64,000 bases of DNA from JAXLVB01 sp046329195 (GCA_046329195.1 JAXLVB010000002.1:2356001-2420000), one strand, 5' to 3'; shown: positions 18,218-27,962, counted from the first letter of the stretch. The notes: generated by a model not told the origin, from the sequence alone. Numbers and translations are program-made.

Positions 18218-18311
18218 TTTATGACGCTTTTTCTGGTGATTTCTAAAAATAGAGCCGCAAAGGTAAGGCTTTTTTTTGAGAATGAAAATGTATGGTCGTT
18301 TTTTTTAAAAC

Positions 18312-18346
18312 AACGATGCCATCAGCTGAAATCTGATGGCATCGTT
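18312..18346 (-). terminator. Intrinsic terminator of the DAHP synthase gene
   Basis: AACGATGCCATCAG (18312-18325) and CTGATGGCATCGTT (18333-18346) form a perfect 14-bp stem with a 7-nt loop. The minus-strand side is followed by a run of T, which matches termination of the gene at 18374-19468. Confidence 0.85.
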
Positions 18347-18373
18347 ACAAGCTTAACGTATTGTTACAGCTAC

Positions 18374-19468
18374 TTACACAGTCTGCTGATTCATCACTTC
18401 GGTTTGCTTACGGATTGACTCCATGTGGATGAGTTTGAAGATTTCGTCCACCAATTCGTCATAAAGATTCATTTTCTTGCCCCAATCTTGGCGGGTTTTG
18501 TGTACTTGCTTCCAACGATCCACCTGAAACACCGCTACGCTGTTGTCACGCTTGTACTCACCGAGTTTTTCAACTACTGCCATACGAGCGGCCAATACTT
18601 CGAGCAACTCACGGTCGAGGTTGTCAATTTTGGCACGCAAACGATCCAGTTCACTCTGGTAGTCAGCCCCGTAGGTTTTCTGGCGTATTTCTAATTGATG
18701 GAGCATTTCGCCCAAGGCTTCTGGTGTAAGTTGCTGAGCGGCGTCGCTCCAGGCTACGTCTGGGTCACGGTGGCTTTCAATAATGAGGCCGTCGTAGTTG
18801 AGGTCAAGCGCCCGTTGTGCCAACTCAAACAAGTACGCACGCTTCCCTGCCATGTGGCTTGGGTCGCCAATCACCGGAAGTTGTGGGAACAATGCCTTCA
18901 ATTCAATAGCAATCTGCCACATCGGGCTGTTGCGATACTTGGTTTCTTGAGCGTTTGAAAAACCACGGTGAATAGCCGCCATTTTCTTGATACCAGCCCG
19001 GTTGATGCGTTCAAAAGCACCAATCCACAACTGCAAGTCGGGGTTCACAGGGTTTTTAATCAGCACGGGTACATCCACCCCTTTGAGGGCATCGGCTAAA
19101 TCTTGTACGTTAAAGGGGTTTACGGTAGTACGAGCACCAATCCACAAAATATCCACACCATATTTTAAAGCAAGCTCCACGTGCTGAGGAGTAGCTACTT
19201 CAACGGCAATCGGAAGGCCTGTTTCTTTCTTTACGGCTTGCAACCAAGGCAGCGCTACTTCGCCCATGCCTTCAAAACTTCCTGGGCGGGTACGTGGCTT
19301 CCATACACCGGCTCTAATGGCGTGTGCATAGCCTTCTTTAGCAATGCGGGTTGCGGTTTCCCATACTTGTTCTTCGGTTTCGGCGCTGCATGGCCCCGCT
19401 ATCATAAACGGCTTACCACCGGTGTTCATCCAGTCCTGCAACGGTACGATGTCTAATTGTGCACTCAT
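18374..19468 (-). CDS. Bifunctional 3-deoxy-7-phosphoheptulonate synthase / chorismate mutase
   Basis: 364 residues. The N-terminal ~260 residues form a class Ib (KdsA-like) DAHP synthase, with MIAGPCSAET, RAGVWKPRTRPGSFEG, IGARTTVNPF, KNPVNPD and GDPSHMAGKR. It joins phosphoenolpyruvate and erythrose-4-phosphate to open the shikimate pathway. The C-terminal ~95 residues (ELDRLRAKIDNLDRELLEVLAARMAVVEKLG) are an AroQ-type chorismate mutase, which makes prephenate for Phe and Tyr. This fusion order is standard in Bacteroidota and usually lets prephenate inhibit the synthase. aroQ (dehydroquinase) lies far away at 34300. Confidence 0.95.
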   Translation of the reverse strand: MSAQLDIVPLQDWMNTGGKPFMIAGPCSAETEEQVWETATRIAKEGYAHAIRAGVWKPRTRPGSFEGMGEVALPWLQAVKKETGLPIAVEVATPQHVELALKYGVDILWIGARTTVNPFNVQDLADALKGVDVPVLIKNPVNPDLQLWIGAFERINRAGIKKMAAIHRGFSNAQETKYRNSPMWQIAIELKALFPQLPVIGDPSHMAGKRAYLFELAQRALDLNYDGLIIESHRDPDVAWSDAAQQLTPEALGEMLHQLEIRQKTYGADYQSELDRLRAKIDNLDRELLEVLAARMAVVEKLGEYKRDNSVAVFQVDRWKQVHKTRQDWGKKMNLYDELVDEIFKLIHMESIRKQTEVMNQQTV

Positions 19469-19794
19469 TCTACGCTGTTTTACGATTAATTACATGAACT
19501 TCATCCAAAAAAATACATTTTGTTCCTAAATTTTTTTCAGATTAAAAACCTGATATTCTTTTGTTTAGTGGCTCAAAATGCAAAGAACGTTTGGCTACAC
19601 ATACCCTGTGAGCAACAATGTTTTTTAGTTGGTTTTCAGTTTGATGAAGTATAAAATCGGTATATTGTGTTTGACCGTATCTTTTGTGTTATATTTGCGT
19701 CATAATTGCGATGAGTTACTAACAGTTCCTTAACCTAATCACTATTTCAGTAGTACTGTACCGCTCAAATTCATCGCTTTGTGTATCAAGCATC
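19469..19794. other. Divergent intergenic region, DAHP synthase / proline dehydrogenase
   Basis: 326 bp between two divergent genes. No ORF or RNA gene is supported. It contains the promoter candidate at 19671-19697 and is otherwise AT-rich without clear repeats. Confidence 0.5.
19671..19697 (+). promoter_or_regulatory. Candidate Bacteroidota promoter for proline dehydrogenase
   Basis: TTG at 19671-19673 and TATATTTG at 19690-19697 are separated by 16 bp, near the primary sigma consensus TTG-N17-23-TAnnTTTG of Bacteroidota. It lies about 100 bp before the start codon. Confidence 0.5.
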
Positions 19795-21024
19795 ATGACA
19801 ATGCTAACTACTCCTGCTCAGCCGACTCGGTTACGTGAAACCACCCCAACCGTTTCGTTCGACGACACTTCAGTCGCTTTTGCCTCCAAATCAGACTGGC
19901 AACTTCGCAAGAACTACTTAATCTTTGCCAGTATGAACCTCCAATGGCTCGTAAAGTTAGGGACTTTTTTCATCAAATTGTTCTTTATGCTCAAACTTCC
20001 TATTAAATATCTCATCAAACCCACCGTTTTTGAGGTATTTTGTGGAGGTGAAGACATCCAAGAATGTGACAAGACCATCAAAAAGCTGTATGGTTCTAAG
20101 ATTGGTACTATTTTAGACTATTCGGTAGAGGGTGAGGACGATGAAAAGAGTTTTGAACACACGGCAAAGGAAATTTTGTTAACCATCGAAAAAGCTGATC
20201 ATAACGAAGCTATTCCGTTTTGTGTCTTCAAAGTAACAGGCATTGGTCACTTTGATTTATTAGAAAGAATCCAAGCCAGCGAAGAACTCTCTGACGAAGA
20301 AAAAATAGCTTTTGAGCGAGTTCGTCAACGGATGGATACGTTGTGTAAAAGAGCTCACCAATTAGGTGTCAAAATCTTTGTTGACGCCGAAGAGAGCTGG
20401 GTTCAAGACACCATTGATGTGCTTGCCTACGAGATGATGGAGAAATACAACAAGGAAACGGCCATTGTGTACAACACTTTCCAGCTCTATCGAAAAGATA
20501 TGCTCGATAACTTGGTGAAAGCAACAGACGTGGCGGCTCAAAAAGGCTATTTCTTGGGGGCTAAGCTCGTTAGAGGGGCTTACATGGAGAAAGAGCGTGA
20601 CCGTGCACACGAACTGGAGTATTGTTCACCTATTCAAAACACTAAAGAAGATACAGACCATGACTTTAATCATGCCATTGATTTCTGTGTCCGTAACCGT
20701 GAACAAGTTTCGATTTGCTTAGGAACTCACAACGAATACAGCTCCATGTACTTGACCAAGCAGATGCAGAAGTTAGGTATTCCGAACAATGACCCGCATT
20801 TCTTCTTTGCTCAGTTACTCGGCATGAGCGACAATATTTCATACAATTTAGCAAATCAGGGATATAATGTTGCTAAGTACGTACCCTACGGCCCAGTAGA
20901 AGCTGTAATGCCTTACTTGTTTCGGAGGGCTGCCGAAAACACTTCGGTAAAAGGTCAAGCAAGCCGTGAGTTTATGCTCATCAAGAAAGAAGTAGTGCGC
21001 CGGAAAGAAGCCAAATGCAATTAA
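19795..21024 (+). CDS. Proline dehydrogenase (FAD-dependent)
   Basis: 409 residues, a stand-alone PRODH rather than a PutA fusion. It oxidises proline to pyrroline-5-carboxylate and passes electrons to the quinone pool. The family barrel motifs are clear: IFVDAEESWVQD, YNTFQLYRKD, GAKLVRGAYMEKER, CLGTHNE, FAQLLGMSDNIS and KYVPYGPVEAVMPYLFRRAAEN. A hydrophobic stretch around residues 45-75 may support membrane association. No P5C dehydrogenase gene is adjacent. A terminator follows at 21098. Confidence 0.93.
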   Translation: MTMLTTPAQPTRLRETTPTVSFDDTSVAFASKSDWQLRKNYLIFASMNLQWLVKLGTFFIKLFFMLKLPIKYLIKPTVFEVFCGGEDIQECDKTIKKLYGSKIGTILDYSVEGEDDEKSFEHTAKEILLTIEKADHNEAIPFCVFKVTGIGHFDLLERIQASEELSDEEKIAFERVRQRMDTLCKRAHQLGVKIFVDAEESWVQDTIDVLAYEMMEKYNKETAIVYNTFQLYRKDMLDNLVKATDVAAQKGYFLGAKLVRGAYMEKERDRAHELEYCSPIQNTKEDTDHDFNHAIDFCVRNREQVSICLGTHNEYSSMYLTKQMQKLGIPNNDPHFFFAQLLGMSDNISYNLANQGYNVAKYVPYGPVEAVMPYLFRRAAENTSVKGQASREFMLIKKEVVRRKEAKCN

Positions 21025-21097
21025 TCAGCGCCAGCTTTCGTGCAGATTCTGCTCGATACTACTCTGGTTCGTTGATTCAACAATGCATACATATACC

Positions 21098-21127
21098 AAA
21101 GCCTTCTTTTGTAAAAAAGAGGGCTTT
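21098..21127 (+). terminator. Intrinsic terminator after proline dehydrogenase
   Basis: AAAGCCTTCTTTT (21098-21110) pairs with AAAAGAGGGCTTT across a short loop, with one wobble pair. A T-run (GTTTTTTT) follows within a few bases. Confidence 0.75.
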
Positions 21128-21278
21128 TAAGTTTTTTTAAGAGCCAATCGCCTTATCTGGTGGCTTGAGGTAGGCTTACTTTGGCTTTTTATCATAACTT
21201 TGCAGTCAAAACAATTTTGTACATTTCTTACTTATTGTAAAAAGTGCAACGGTGTTGTTGCTAACCAGTAAGATATTC

Positions 21279-22058
21279 ATGAAATCACCATACAAGTACT
21301 TTTTGCTCACTATCTTGTTAATAGCTATTGACCAAGCCATCAAACTTTGGGTACATTTCAATATGTTTTTGGGCGAAGAATTACCGATTTTGGGTAATTG
21401 GTTTAAGCTACATTACGTAACCAACGAAGGCATGGCCTTTGGAATGACGCTTGATTTTATTCCAGAGGGGTATCGCAAGATTGTGTTGAGTGTATTCAGA
21501 ATGTTTGCGATGGTAGGCATTGGCTATTATCTTACTCGCTTGGCACAAAAAGGAGCTAATGAAGGGCTTTTATGGTGCGTAGCGGCTATTTTGGGTGGCG
21601 CTATCGGCAATGTGGTGGACAGTACTTTTTATGGTGTATTTTTAGATAACGCTCCGTTGGGTTCGCCCACGCCGTGGTTTCATGGTCAGGTAATTGACAT
21701 GTTCTTTTTTGATATTTGGCGGGGCGAATTACCCACTTGGATTCCGATTTGGGGCGGAACGTATTACTCCAATCCTATTTTCAACTTTGCAGATGCCTCT
21801 ATTTTTTGTGGGGTAGTCACGATTTTATTCTTTCAAAGTACTTTTTTTGCTCATCCCAAAAAAGAGGAAGTCACTGAAACAGTAGAAGACGAACCTGTTT
21901 CGGAACTTGAAGATAACACTACCTCTGAGTATGAGGGGGTAGAGTCATCAGAATCAGCTGTAGTTATGGAATCATCAGAAACCGATGCTATTTCAGAATC
22001 AGCCGAAACGACAGTGGTTAATACCTCTTCCTCCACCAATGACGAATCAGTTGTTTAG
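21279..22058 (+). CDS. lspA: Lipoprotein signal peptidase (signal peptidase II) with acidic C-terminal tail
   Basis: About 259 residues from the ATG at 21279; the frame opens at a GTG nine codons earlier. Four membrane helices carry the aspartic protease signatures: IDQAIKLWV, NEGMAFG, GNVVDSTFYGV with the first catalytic Asp, and FNFADASI with the second. It cleaves the signal peptide of diacylglyceryl-modified prolipoproteins at the inner membrane; several lipoproteins in this window would be substrates. The unusual part is a tail of about 60 residues after the last helix, dominated by Glu, Ser, Thr and Val, absent from short homologues. TAACTTTG at 21195-21202 may be the -7 box. The 3' end overlaps the convergent DUF4249 gene by 12 bp. 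Confidence 0.93.
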   Translation: MKSPYKYFLLTILLIAIDQAIKLWVHFNMFLGEELPILGNWFKLHYVTNEGMAFGMTLDFIPEGYRKIVLSVFRMFAMVGIGYYLTRLAQKGANEGLLWCVAAILGGAIGNVVDSTFYGVFLDNAPLGSPTPWFHGQVIDMFFFDIWRGELPTWIPIWGGTYYSNPIFNFADASIFCGVVTILFFQSTFFAHPKKEEVTETVEDEPVSELEDNTTSEYEGVESSESAVVMESSETDAISESAETTVVNTSSSTNDESVV

Positions 22059-23165
22059 GTCTTCAGTAGCCCAGCCTGCTGGCGGCCATTCACCCAAGCC
22101 AAACGCACCTTTATATTTCTCGGTGCAAGGGCCTAGTGTATTGTAAAAATCATAATCTCCGTTATTGGGGTTGTAACGCCGAGGGGGTAGTTTCAGAATC
22201 AGATCTAGATCTGTACTACCGGGGTCGAACACATAGCGTTTGCGATACACCCCTGCTGCACTAAAATACCCCAATGCCAATTGGCTTGGGTTGGCCTCGT
22301 TGTAAACGTTACCTTCTAACGGCGCTGGCACAGGGTCAAATAAAGAACCCGTGCGAGATTGTTGCTCTTGATATTTCTTCAAAAACTGATAGGCTTCTCT
22401 GGTCAAGCTATACTGGGCTACTTCAATGGTCTGCAAGCCAGTAGCATACAGTGGTGCAAAATAAACATATTGCCCTTTGATCGTTTGGCCATCAATCAAA
22501 GCATCTGACAACAAGTTGACCGAATTATCGTCTTTTCTTACATAGCAAGAGGTATTACACCAACAGCCCTTGGGGTCGCCGCAGGTATAAGGGCAACGCA
22601 CTCCTGTAGAAGTACGACGACTCAGGCCATAGGCCGTCCAACGATAATAGTTGGTTACATTGGCGGGGTCTTTGAAGTCAATATAGATCCGAAATCCATC
22701 CGGCGATATGGGGTCGTTAGCTAGGTTGTATTCGTTGGGGATGTCTGCGAATTTGTAGGTAATTTGATCAATGGGAGGAGCAGCTGACAGTTTTTCTGGT
22801 TTTGAAACATAGATAGTACCATCAGGAAGCTGTACTTTTAGAGAATACGACCGACCTACTTGTCCTCGCAGACTGGTGGTTTGGGTGGCGTAAAGCCCTC
22901 CTCCTACCGAATACAGCGTAGCCGTAGCACCGCCTTCTTCGATAATGACTACTTTGGCACCATTTTCTTGGTTTTCGGGCGGAATGGTATTGCCATAATC
23001 AAACAGCCCTGTGTAAGACAACCGAACGTAGTAAGGCGGCTTGTTTGAGTTGATTTGCCCCTCTACTACCAAAATCGCTTTTTCGTTGCGCAAAGGCACG
23101 TCGTAGCGCTCTACACATGCCCATGAGATGACCGCAAGCAACAAGATATAACCTATTTTTTTCAT
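22047..23165 (-). CDS. DUF4249 lipoprotein, partner of the TonB receptor
   Basis: About 372 residues from the ATG at 23165, which gives a lipoprotein signal (KKIGYILLLAVISWACVE). The remainder, with AILVVEGQINSNKPPYYVRLSYT and a cysteine cluster CPYTCGDPKGCWCNTSC around residue 200, fits the DUF4249 family. Family members are nearly always encoded next to a TonB-dependent receptor, and this one lies 81 bp downstream of one on the same strand. It is presumably an outer-membrane lipoprotein that helps substrate capture; the substrate is unknown. Confidence 0.82.
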   Translation of the reverse strand: MKKIGYILLLAVISWACVERYDVPLRNEKAILVVEGQINSNKPPYYVRLSYTGLFDYGNTIPPENQENGAKVVIIEEGGATATLYSVGGGLYATQTTSLRGQVGRSYSLKVQLPDGTIYVSKPEKLSAAPPIDQITYKFADIPNEYNLANDPISPDGFRIYIDFKDPANVTNYYRWTAYGLSRRTSTGVRCPYTCGDPKGCWCNTSCYVRKDDNSVNLLSDALIDGQTIKGQYVYFAPLYATGLQTIEVAQYSLTREAYQFLKKYQEQQSRTGSLFDPVPAPLEGNVYNEANPSQLALGYFSAAGVYRKRYVFDPGSTDLDLILKLPPRRYNPNNGDYDFYNTLGPCTEKYKGAFGLGEWPPAGWATEDLNN

Positions 23166-23246
23166 GAAAGCGGAGTTCCTAAGTGTAAAAAATCCTACTG
23201 TCTTACCCAATACCACAACTGGCTTTACCCACAGTTCGGAAGAAGG

Positions 23247-25610
23247 TTAGTAATAAAAATTTAACGTAACCGATGGAATCACAGCACCTAACACTGACAG
23301 CCGATAAGATAGCGTTGAGAGATTGTACCGCAAAAAGTAAATAGAATAAGGATTCTGACGGCCATACAAGTTATAAAACGATACGTTGACCGTATGATAA
23401 CGCTTCTGATCCTTGGTGCGGCGAGTGTCTTTTACCAGCGAGACGTCAAGGCGGTGGTAAGCTGGCAGACGGTCGGCATTGCGTAGGGAGTAGTTATTGA
23501 CCAATGTATTGTTATATCCGTATTGTCCGTCGGGGTATGTAACGGGCCTTCCCGACTGATAGGTAAAGCTACCTGATACTGACCAACCTTTGCCCAACTG
23601 CCACGACGACGATGCTACCAACTGGTGTGGTCGGTCAAAGAGGCTTGGATACCAATCACCTTGATTGATGAGCTCAATGGGATAAGGCGTTTGTATTTGA
23701 GCCCATGTGCGAGAAAATGTATAGCTGGCTAGGCCCGTGAGGCGGCCTTTGTTTTTGCGAACGCTGAATTCAATACCATACGCCTTGCCCTTGGCCCGAA
23801 GGAGTTCGGTTTCTAAATGATGATTTAGTAAGAGTGTGGCCCCGTTTTTGTACTCTACCAAGTTTTGGATGGGCTTGTAATAAGCCTCGACCGATGCTTC
23901 GATTGCATTGTCACTAAAGTTTCGGAAAAGGCCAACAGCATATTGGTCAGCAATTTGGGGTGAAATATAGGTGTCGCTCAACTTCCAGAAATCGACAGGC
24001 GACATGGCTGTGGTGTTTGAAATCAGATGCAAATACTGGCGCATTCGGTTGTAACTAAACTTGACCGAGCTCAAGGCATCGACCCCGATTTTGAGCGAAA
24101 ATCGAGGCTCCAGTCCACCGTAGGTTTGGATAGTTTCGCCGGGGTTGTAGCTTTTTTCGCCCGTTTGGGTTTCGAGGCTTTTGGGTTGATTGGGGGCATA
24201 CAAACGGACGGTTCCAGCCCCTAGTTGGGCAAAAGACGAATACCGTACCCCTGCTTGAATCGAAAAGATTTTGTTGATTTCCCACTCAGCGCTTGCGTAA
24301 GCGGCCATTTCGTTGGCTTGCTCGTTAGGCAAGGCATCGGTATTGATGATAGACGTGCCACTGTTGGGTGCCAAACTCCCCGGATTGAGTTGATAGTGAA
24401 TAAAATTGCCTCCCCATTCCAGCTTAGTTTTGTCAGTAGGCGTCAACAAAAATCCTAGTTTGGCCTCTTGATGCTTCATCGACGACTTGAATTGGTATTC
24501 AAAATCGGGCTTAATGCCATCGAGGGCAAAGGCATATTCGCTATGGATGAGGTTAAGATCCAAGAACAGATTTTTGGCCAAAACACTACTGTATTTGAGC
24601 GACCCCGCCGTATTGCCCCACGCATAGAGGGTATCGCCTGGAAATTTGAAATCGTCGTAACTACGATAAAAGGTGAGCGATAGGCGGTTGTTATTGTTGA
24701 ATTTGTATTGCAGTTTGGCATTGACATCATAAAAAAACGCCCTGCTTTGACTCACATCCTTCGGAAAAGCTCTGATAATCCAGTTGGGGTAGGCCACCCG
24801 GCCACTTAGTACAAAAGTCAACTTGTTTTTGATGATAGGGCCTTCTAACAGCGCCCTTGCGCTGATAGGGCCTAGCCCCCAAGAGCCTTTGAGGTGTTCG
24901 TCATTTCCATTTTTGGTATTCATGTTCAGCAGCGACGATAGGCGCCCGCCATACGCCGCCGGAATCCCCCCTTTGTAGAGCGTAGCATCTTGCACGATAT
25001 CAGGGTTGACGCTTGCAAAAAAACCTAATAAGTGTGATGTATTAAAAATCGGAATACCGTCTAGCAGGACTAAGTTTTGGTCAATTCGCCCACCCCGCAC
25101 GTTAAAACCACCCGCTCCTTCGCCTACGGTAGTAACGCCAGGCTGAAGTAATAAAGCTTTCAGAATATCGGCTTCGCCAAATACCACTGGGATTTTTTTG
25201 ATGCCTTGAATATTGAGCTTTACACTGCCCATTTCCACATCTTTGAGCGTTTGTTCGGCCGATTTACCTGTGATAGTCACCTCTTCGAGGTCTTTGGCCG
25301 ATTCTTCGAGTTCAACGTTGAGCTGAATATCGTCTCGGAGTGACACCTCTTTGACCAATACACGATGAGCCACATCCGAAAACACGATGACGTAGTCGCC
25401 CAAGGGTAGCGAAAGCAAATAATGCCCTTTATCATCCGTCCGAACACCCTGACGTACGTTGCGGGCATACACGGTGGCGCCTATGATGGGCTTTTTGGTA
25501 GTAGCATCTACAACGTATCCTTCTATTTTGGCACGAGCTTCAGCAAGTGCAGGGAGTAGAAAAAATAATACGAGAAGAAAAAAATAATTTTTCCGTAAAG
25601 TAACTAACAT
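23247..25610 (-). CDS. TonB-dependent outer-membrane receptor with carboxypeptidase-regulatory-like domain
   Basis: 787 residues. After a signal peptide (ending ALAEARA) comes a carboxypeptidase-regulatory-like beta-sandwich (IEGYVVDATTKKPIIGATVYA), then a plug domain (PGVTTVGEGAGGFNVRGGR, DGIPIFN, GGIPAAYGGRLSSLLNM) and a 22-stranded barrel ending with aromatic VTLNFYY. It imports an unidentified substrate with energy from TonB/ExbBD. At under 800 residues it is shorter than SusC-type receptors, and its partner is a DUF4249 lipoprotein rather than SusD. No riboswitch is evident upstream. Confidence 0.9.
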   Translation of the reverse strand: MLVTLRKNYFFLLVLFFLLPALAEARAKIEGYVVDATTKKPIIGATVYARNVRQGVRTDDKGHYLLSLPLGDYVIVFSDVAHRVLVKEVSLRDDIQLNVELEESAKDLEEVTITGKSAEQTLKDVEMGSVKLNIQGIKKIPVVFGEADILKALLLQPGVTTVGEGAGGFNVRGGRIDQNLVLLDGIPIFNTSHLLGFFASVNPDIVQDATLYKGGIPAAYGGRLSSLLNMNTKNGNDEHLKGSWGLGPISARALLEGPIIKNKLTFVLSGRVAYPNWIIRAFPKDVSQSRAFFYDVNAKLQYKFNNNNRLSLTFYRSYDDFKFPGDTLYAWGNTAGSLKYSSVLAKNLFLDLNLIHSEYAFALDGIKPDFEYQFKSSMKHQEAKLGFLLTPTDKTKLEWGGNFIHYQLNPGSLAPNSGTSIINTDALPNEQANEMAAYASAEWEINKIFSIQAGVRYSSFAQLGAGTVRLYAPNQPKSLETQTGEKSYNPGETIQTYGGLEPRFSLKIGVDALSSVKFSYNRMRQYLHLISNTTAMSPVDFWKLSDTYISPQIADQYAVGLFRNFSDNAIEASVEAYYKPIQNLVEYKNGATLLLNHHLETELLRAKGKAYGIEFSVRKNKGRLTGLASYTFSRTWAQIQTPYPIELINQGDWYPSLFDRPHQLVASSSWQLGKGWSVSGSFTYQSGRPVTYPDGQYGYNNTLVNNYSLRNADRLPAYHRLDVSLVKDTRRTKDQKRYHTVNVSFYNLYGRQNPYSIYFLRYNLSTLSYRLSVLGAVIPSVTLNFYY

Positions 25611-25826
25611 TCAGGCTAGGTTTATAGGTCTTCATTCATCAAAGGTTCCAACAATTTGTTTAGACTCCGCAACAAGATCGTGCTCGCAGCTAGTCTGACA
25701 AATCCAATAATCTTTCAAAGTAAAAGATTTGAACTCGAAATAATTTTGTAAAATGCCACAAAATCGCCTGAAAGACAAATTGTGAGGGAAAAAGGTTGTA
25801 AAAACCGAGACGAAAATTTAGAAACG

Positions 25827-26474
25827 ATGAACATTGCTAGTTATATAGACCATACCAATCTGAAACCTACAGCCTCCGAAACGGACATTCGACAGCTTTG
25901 TGCCGAGGCATGGGAGCATCAGTTTAAGGCTGTTTGCGTAGCTCCGTCTTACGCATCGTATGCCAAAAACTGGCTCGAAGGCTCATCTATCGCTCTTTGT
26001 ACGGTAATTGGATTTCCGCTAGGCTATCATACCGAAACGGTGAAGTTAAAAGAAGCAGAACAATCCTTACACGACGGTGCCACCGAGTTGGATATGGTCA
26101 TCAACATCAGTCGGTTCAAAAGCATGGCTTACTTGAGTGTAGCCCATGAAATTACTCAACTTTGCGAACTTGTGCATCAGGGAGGGGCCTTACTCAAGGT
26201 GATTATCGAAACGGCCTACTTAGACTCGTTTGAGATTCGAACCGCTTGCGAGATATGTGTAGATGCTCAAGTAGATTTTGTAAAAACTTCAACGGGTTTT
26301 GCACCTAAAGGGGCTGAAGTAGAAACGGTAAAATTGATTCGGAGCCTTTTGCCCAGTACTATGCAGGTAAAAGCTTCGGGAGGTATCAAAACCTACGAAC
26401 AAGCCATTGCTTTTATCGAGGCTGGCGCAACCCGCTTGGGTACGTCATCGGGGGTAGAGCTAGTGTCTAATTAA
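25827..26474 (+). CDS. deoC: Deoxyribose-phosphate aldolase
   Basis: 215 residues from the ATG at 25827; the frame extends 15 codons upstream without family similarity. It splits 2-deoxyribose-5-phosphate into glyceraldehyde-3-phosphate and acetaldehyde in nucleoside salvage. IDHTNLKPTA, ELDMVINI, LKVIIETAYL, FVKTSTGF with the Schiff-base lysine, and VKASGGIKT with the second active-site lysine are all present. TAATTTTG at 25741-25748 may be part of its promoter. No other deo genes are adjacent. Confidence 0.95.
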   Translation: MNIASYIDHTNLKPTASETDIRQLCAEAWEHQFKAVCVAPSYASYAKNWLEGSSIALCTVIGFPLGYHTETVKLKEAEQSLHDGATELDMVINISRFKSMAYLSVAHEITQLCELVHQGGALLKVIIETAYLDSFEIRTACEICVDAQVDFVKTSTGFAPKGAEVETVKLIRSLLPSTMQVKASGGIKTYEQAIAFIEAGATRLGTSSGVELVSN

Positions 26475-26604
26475 GGCCGTTTCATCAGACATTTTTCTGA
26501 AAATTTATCTAATTTGAGTAATTAGGCATCATTAATTTATAAACCATACAGAAGTCATTTTTGCTTTTGATAAAAGCAAAAATATTTACTTAATAACCTA
26601 AAAT

Positions 26605-27810
26605 TCAAGGATATAGAACATATTTCTTCCGCATGGTTTTGTAAAAGGAGAGTTCCGGCTCCCAGCTTTTACGGATTTCTTCTTCGCTGACCCCAGCGAT
26701 GATTTGTTCTTTAAACTTGGTCGTACCCGCCAGTTTGTCGATGCTTCCCATTTGCTTGCTTAGGCTCGAATCAAAGAACTTTTCTTTGTGCGGATAGGCC
26801 TTGTACATCTCTATCATCCATTGAAGATTGATTTTGCCCGCCTTACGGAATTTACTTATATCGTATTTGCGGAGGTCGAGACCATAACAAGCTTGATTCT
26901 GATGAAGTGGCGTTTCTGACTTTCCTGGAATACTCACAGGCGTAAAGGTAAAGTCGTAAATCCCTTTGAGTTCGGGGCTACCTAGTACGGTAAATGGCAT
27001 ATAGGTGCCTCGTCCTTGACTCACATACGTTCCCTCAAACAAACATAACGACGGATACAAAATGATAGACTGCTGGGTATTCAGATTCGGCGACGGACTC
27101 ACGGGCAGGGTGTAGTCCATATCATGAGAGTAGTTTTTGAGAGGAATGATTTTGAGTTTACATTGTCTTTTTTCGGGCAACCAGCCTTCGCCATTGACCA
27201 TTTGAGCAAACTCAGCAATGGTCATGCCGTGGGTAATCGGAATTGGGAATTTGCCAATGCCTGATTTGAGTTTCATATCGAGTACGGGACCATCCACAAA
27301 GCCATTAGGATTAGGGCGGTCAAAGATGATGAGTTCTTTGCCGGCTTCGGCACAGGCATCCATGATGTCAGCCAAGGTATTGATATTGGTATAAAACCGA
27401 CAGCCAACATCTTGAATATCAAATATCATCAGGTCAATAGCAGCCATTTCTTCGGGCGATGGTTTGCGTTTTTTACCATACAACGAGATGATAGGAATGC
27501 CCGTTTTGGCATCAATCTCATCGGCTACATGGGCGCCATTGCTGGCGTTGGCTCTGAAGCCATGCTCTGGGCCAAAAATGTATTTGATGTCAACACCCAA
27601 GGCACGCAAGCTATCTACACTTAGGGTTTTGCCAATGATTGACGTTTGGTTTACCAACATGCCCACTCGCTTTCCTTTCAGATAGGGAAGGTATTTTTCG
27701 GTTTGGTCGGCGCCTGTCGTTATTTGTTTTTTGTCGGCATTAGGTTGAGGAACAAACCCCGTTCCGATGAGTGTACCCATCACAAAGAATAATGTGGCGA
27801 GTTTTCGCAT
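26605..27810 (-). CDS. namZ: Exo-beta-N-acetylmuramidase NamZ family (DUF1343)
   Basis: About 401 residues from the ATG at 27810, chosen because it starts a signal peptide (MRKLATLFFVMGTLIGTGF). The family motifs VGMLVNQTS, FGPEHGFRA, IISLYG, DIQDVGCRFYT, FDRPNPNG and SPSPNLNT are all present. NamZ enzymes release terminal MurNAc from peptidoglycan fragments, a step of cell-wall recycling in Bacteroidota. Export fits a periplasmic role. No other muropeptide recycling genes lie next to it. Confidence 0.85.
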   Translation of the reverse strand: MRKLATLFFVMGTLIGTGFVPQPNADKKQITTGADQTEKYLPYLKGKRVGMLVNQTSIIGKTLSVDSLRALGVDIKYIFGPEHGFRANASNGAHVADEIDAKTGIPIISLYGKKRKPSPEEMAAIDLMIFDIQDVGCRFYTNINTLADIMDACAEAGKELIIFDRPNPNGFVDGPVLDMKLKSGIGKFPIPITHGMTIAEFAQMVNGEGWLPEKRQCKLKIIPLKNYSHDMDYTLPVSPSPNLNTQQSIILYPSLCLFEGTYVSQGRGTYMPFTVLGSPELKGIYDFTFTPVSIPGKSETPLHQNQACYGLDLRKYDISKFRKAGKINLQWMIEMYKAYPHKEKFFDSSLSKQMGSIDKLAGTTKFKEQIIAGVSEEEIRKSWEPELSFYKTMRKKYVLYP

Positions 27811-27855
27811 AGCTGATGAAAAGTTAGTTAAAACGTTAAAGATACGTGTTTCTTT

Positions 27856-27954
27856 AGCATAGTTGATACTACTCATCAGTACCATATCCTACAAAAAGTC
27901 CCTTTTTTCGGACGTATCATCCGAAAAAAGGGATAAGGTCTAATCAACTATGCT
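27856..27954. terminator. Nested inverted repeats: terminator hairpin inside a 12-bp outer repeat
   Basis: TCCCTTTTTTCGGA (27899-27912) pairs with TCCGAAAAAAGGGA (27920-27933), a terminator-like hairpin. Around it AGCATAGTTGAT (27856-27867) is repeated in inverse as ATCAACTATGCT (27943-27954). The structure lies between the stop of the small secreted protein gene and the namZ start on the same strand. Confidence 0.6.
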
Positions 27955-27962
27955 TTTACTCT

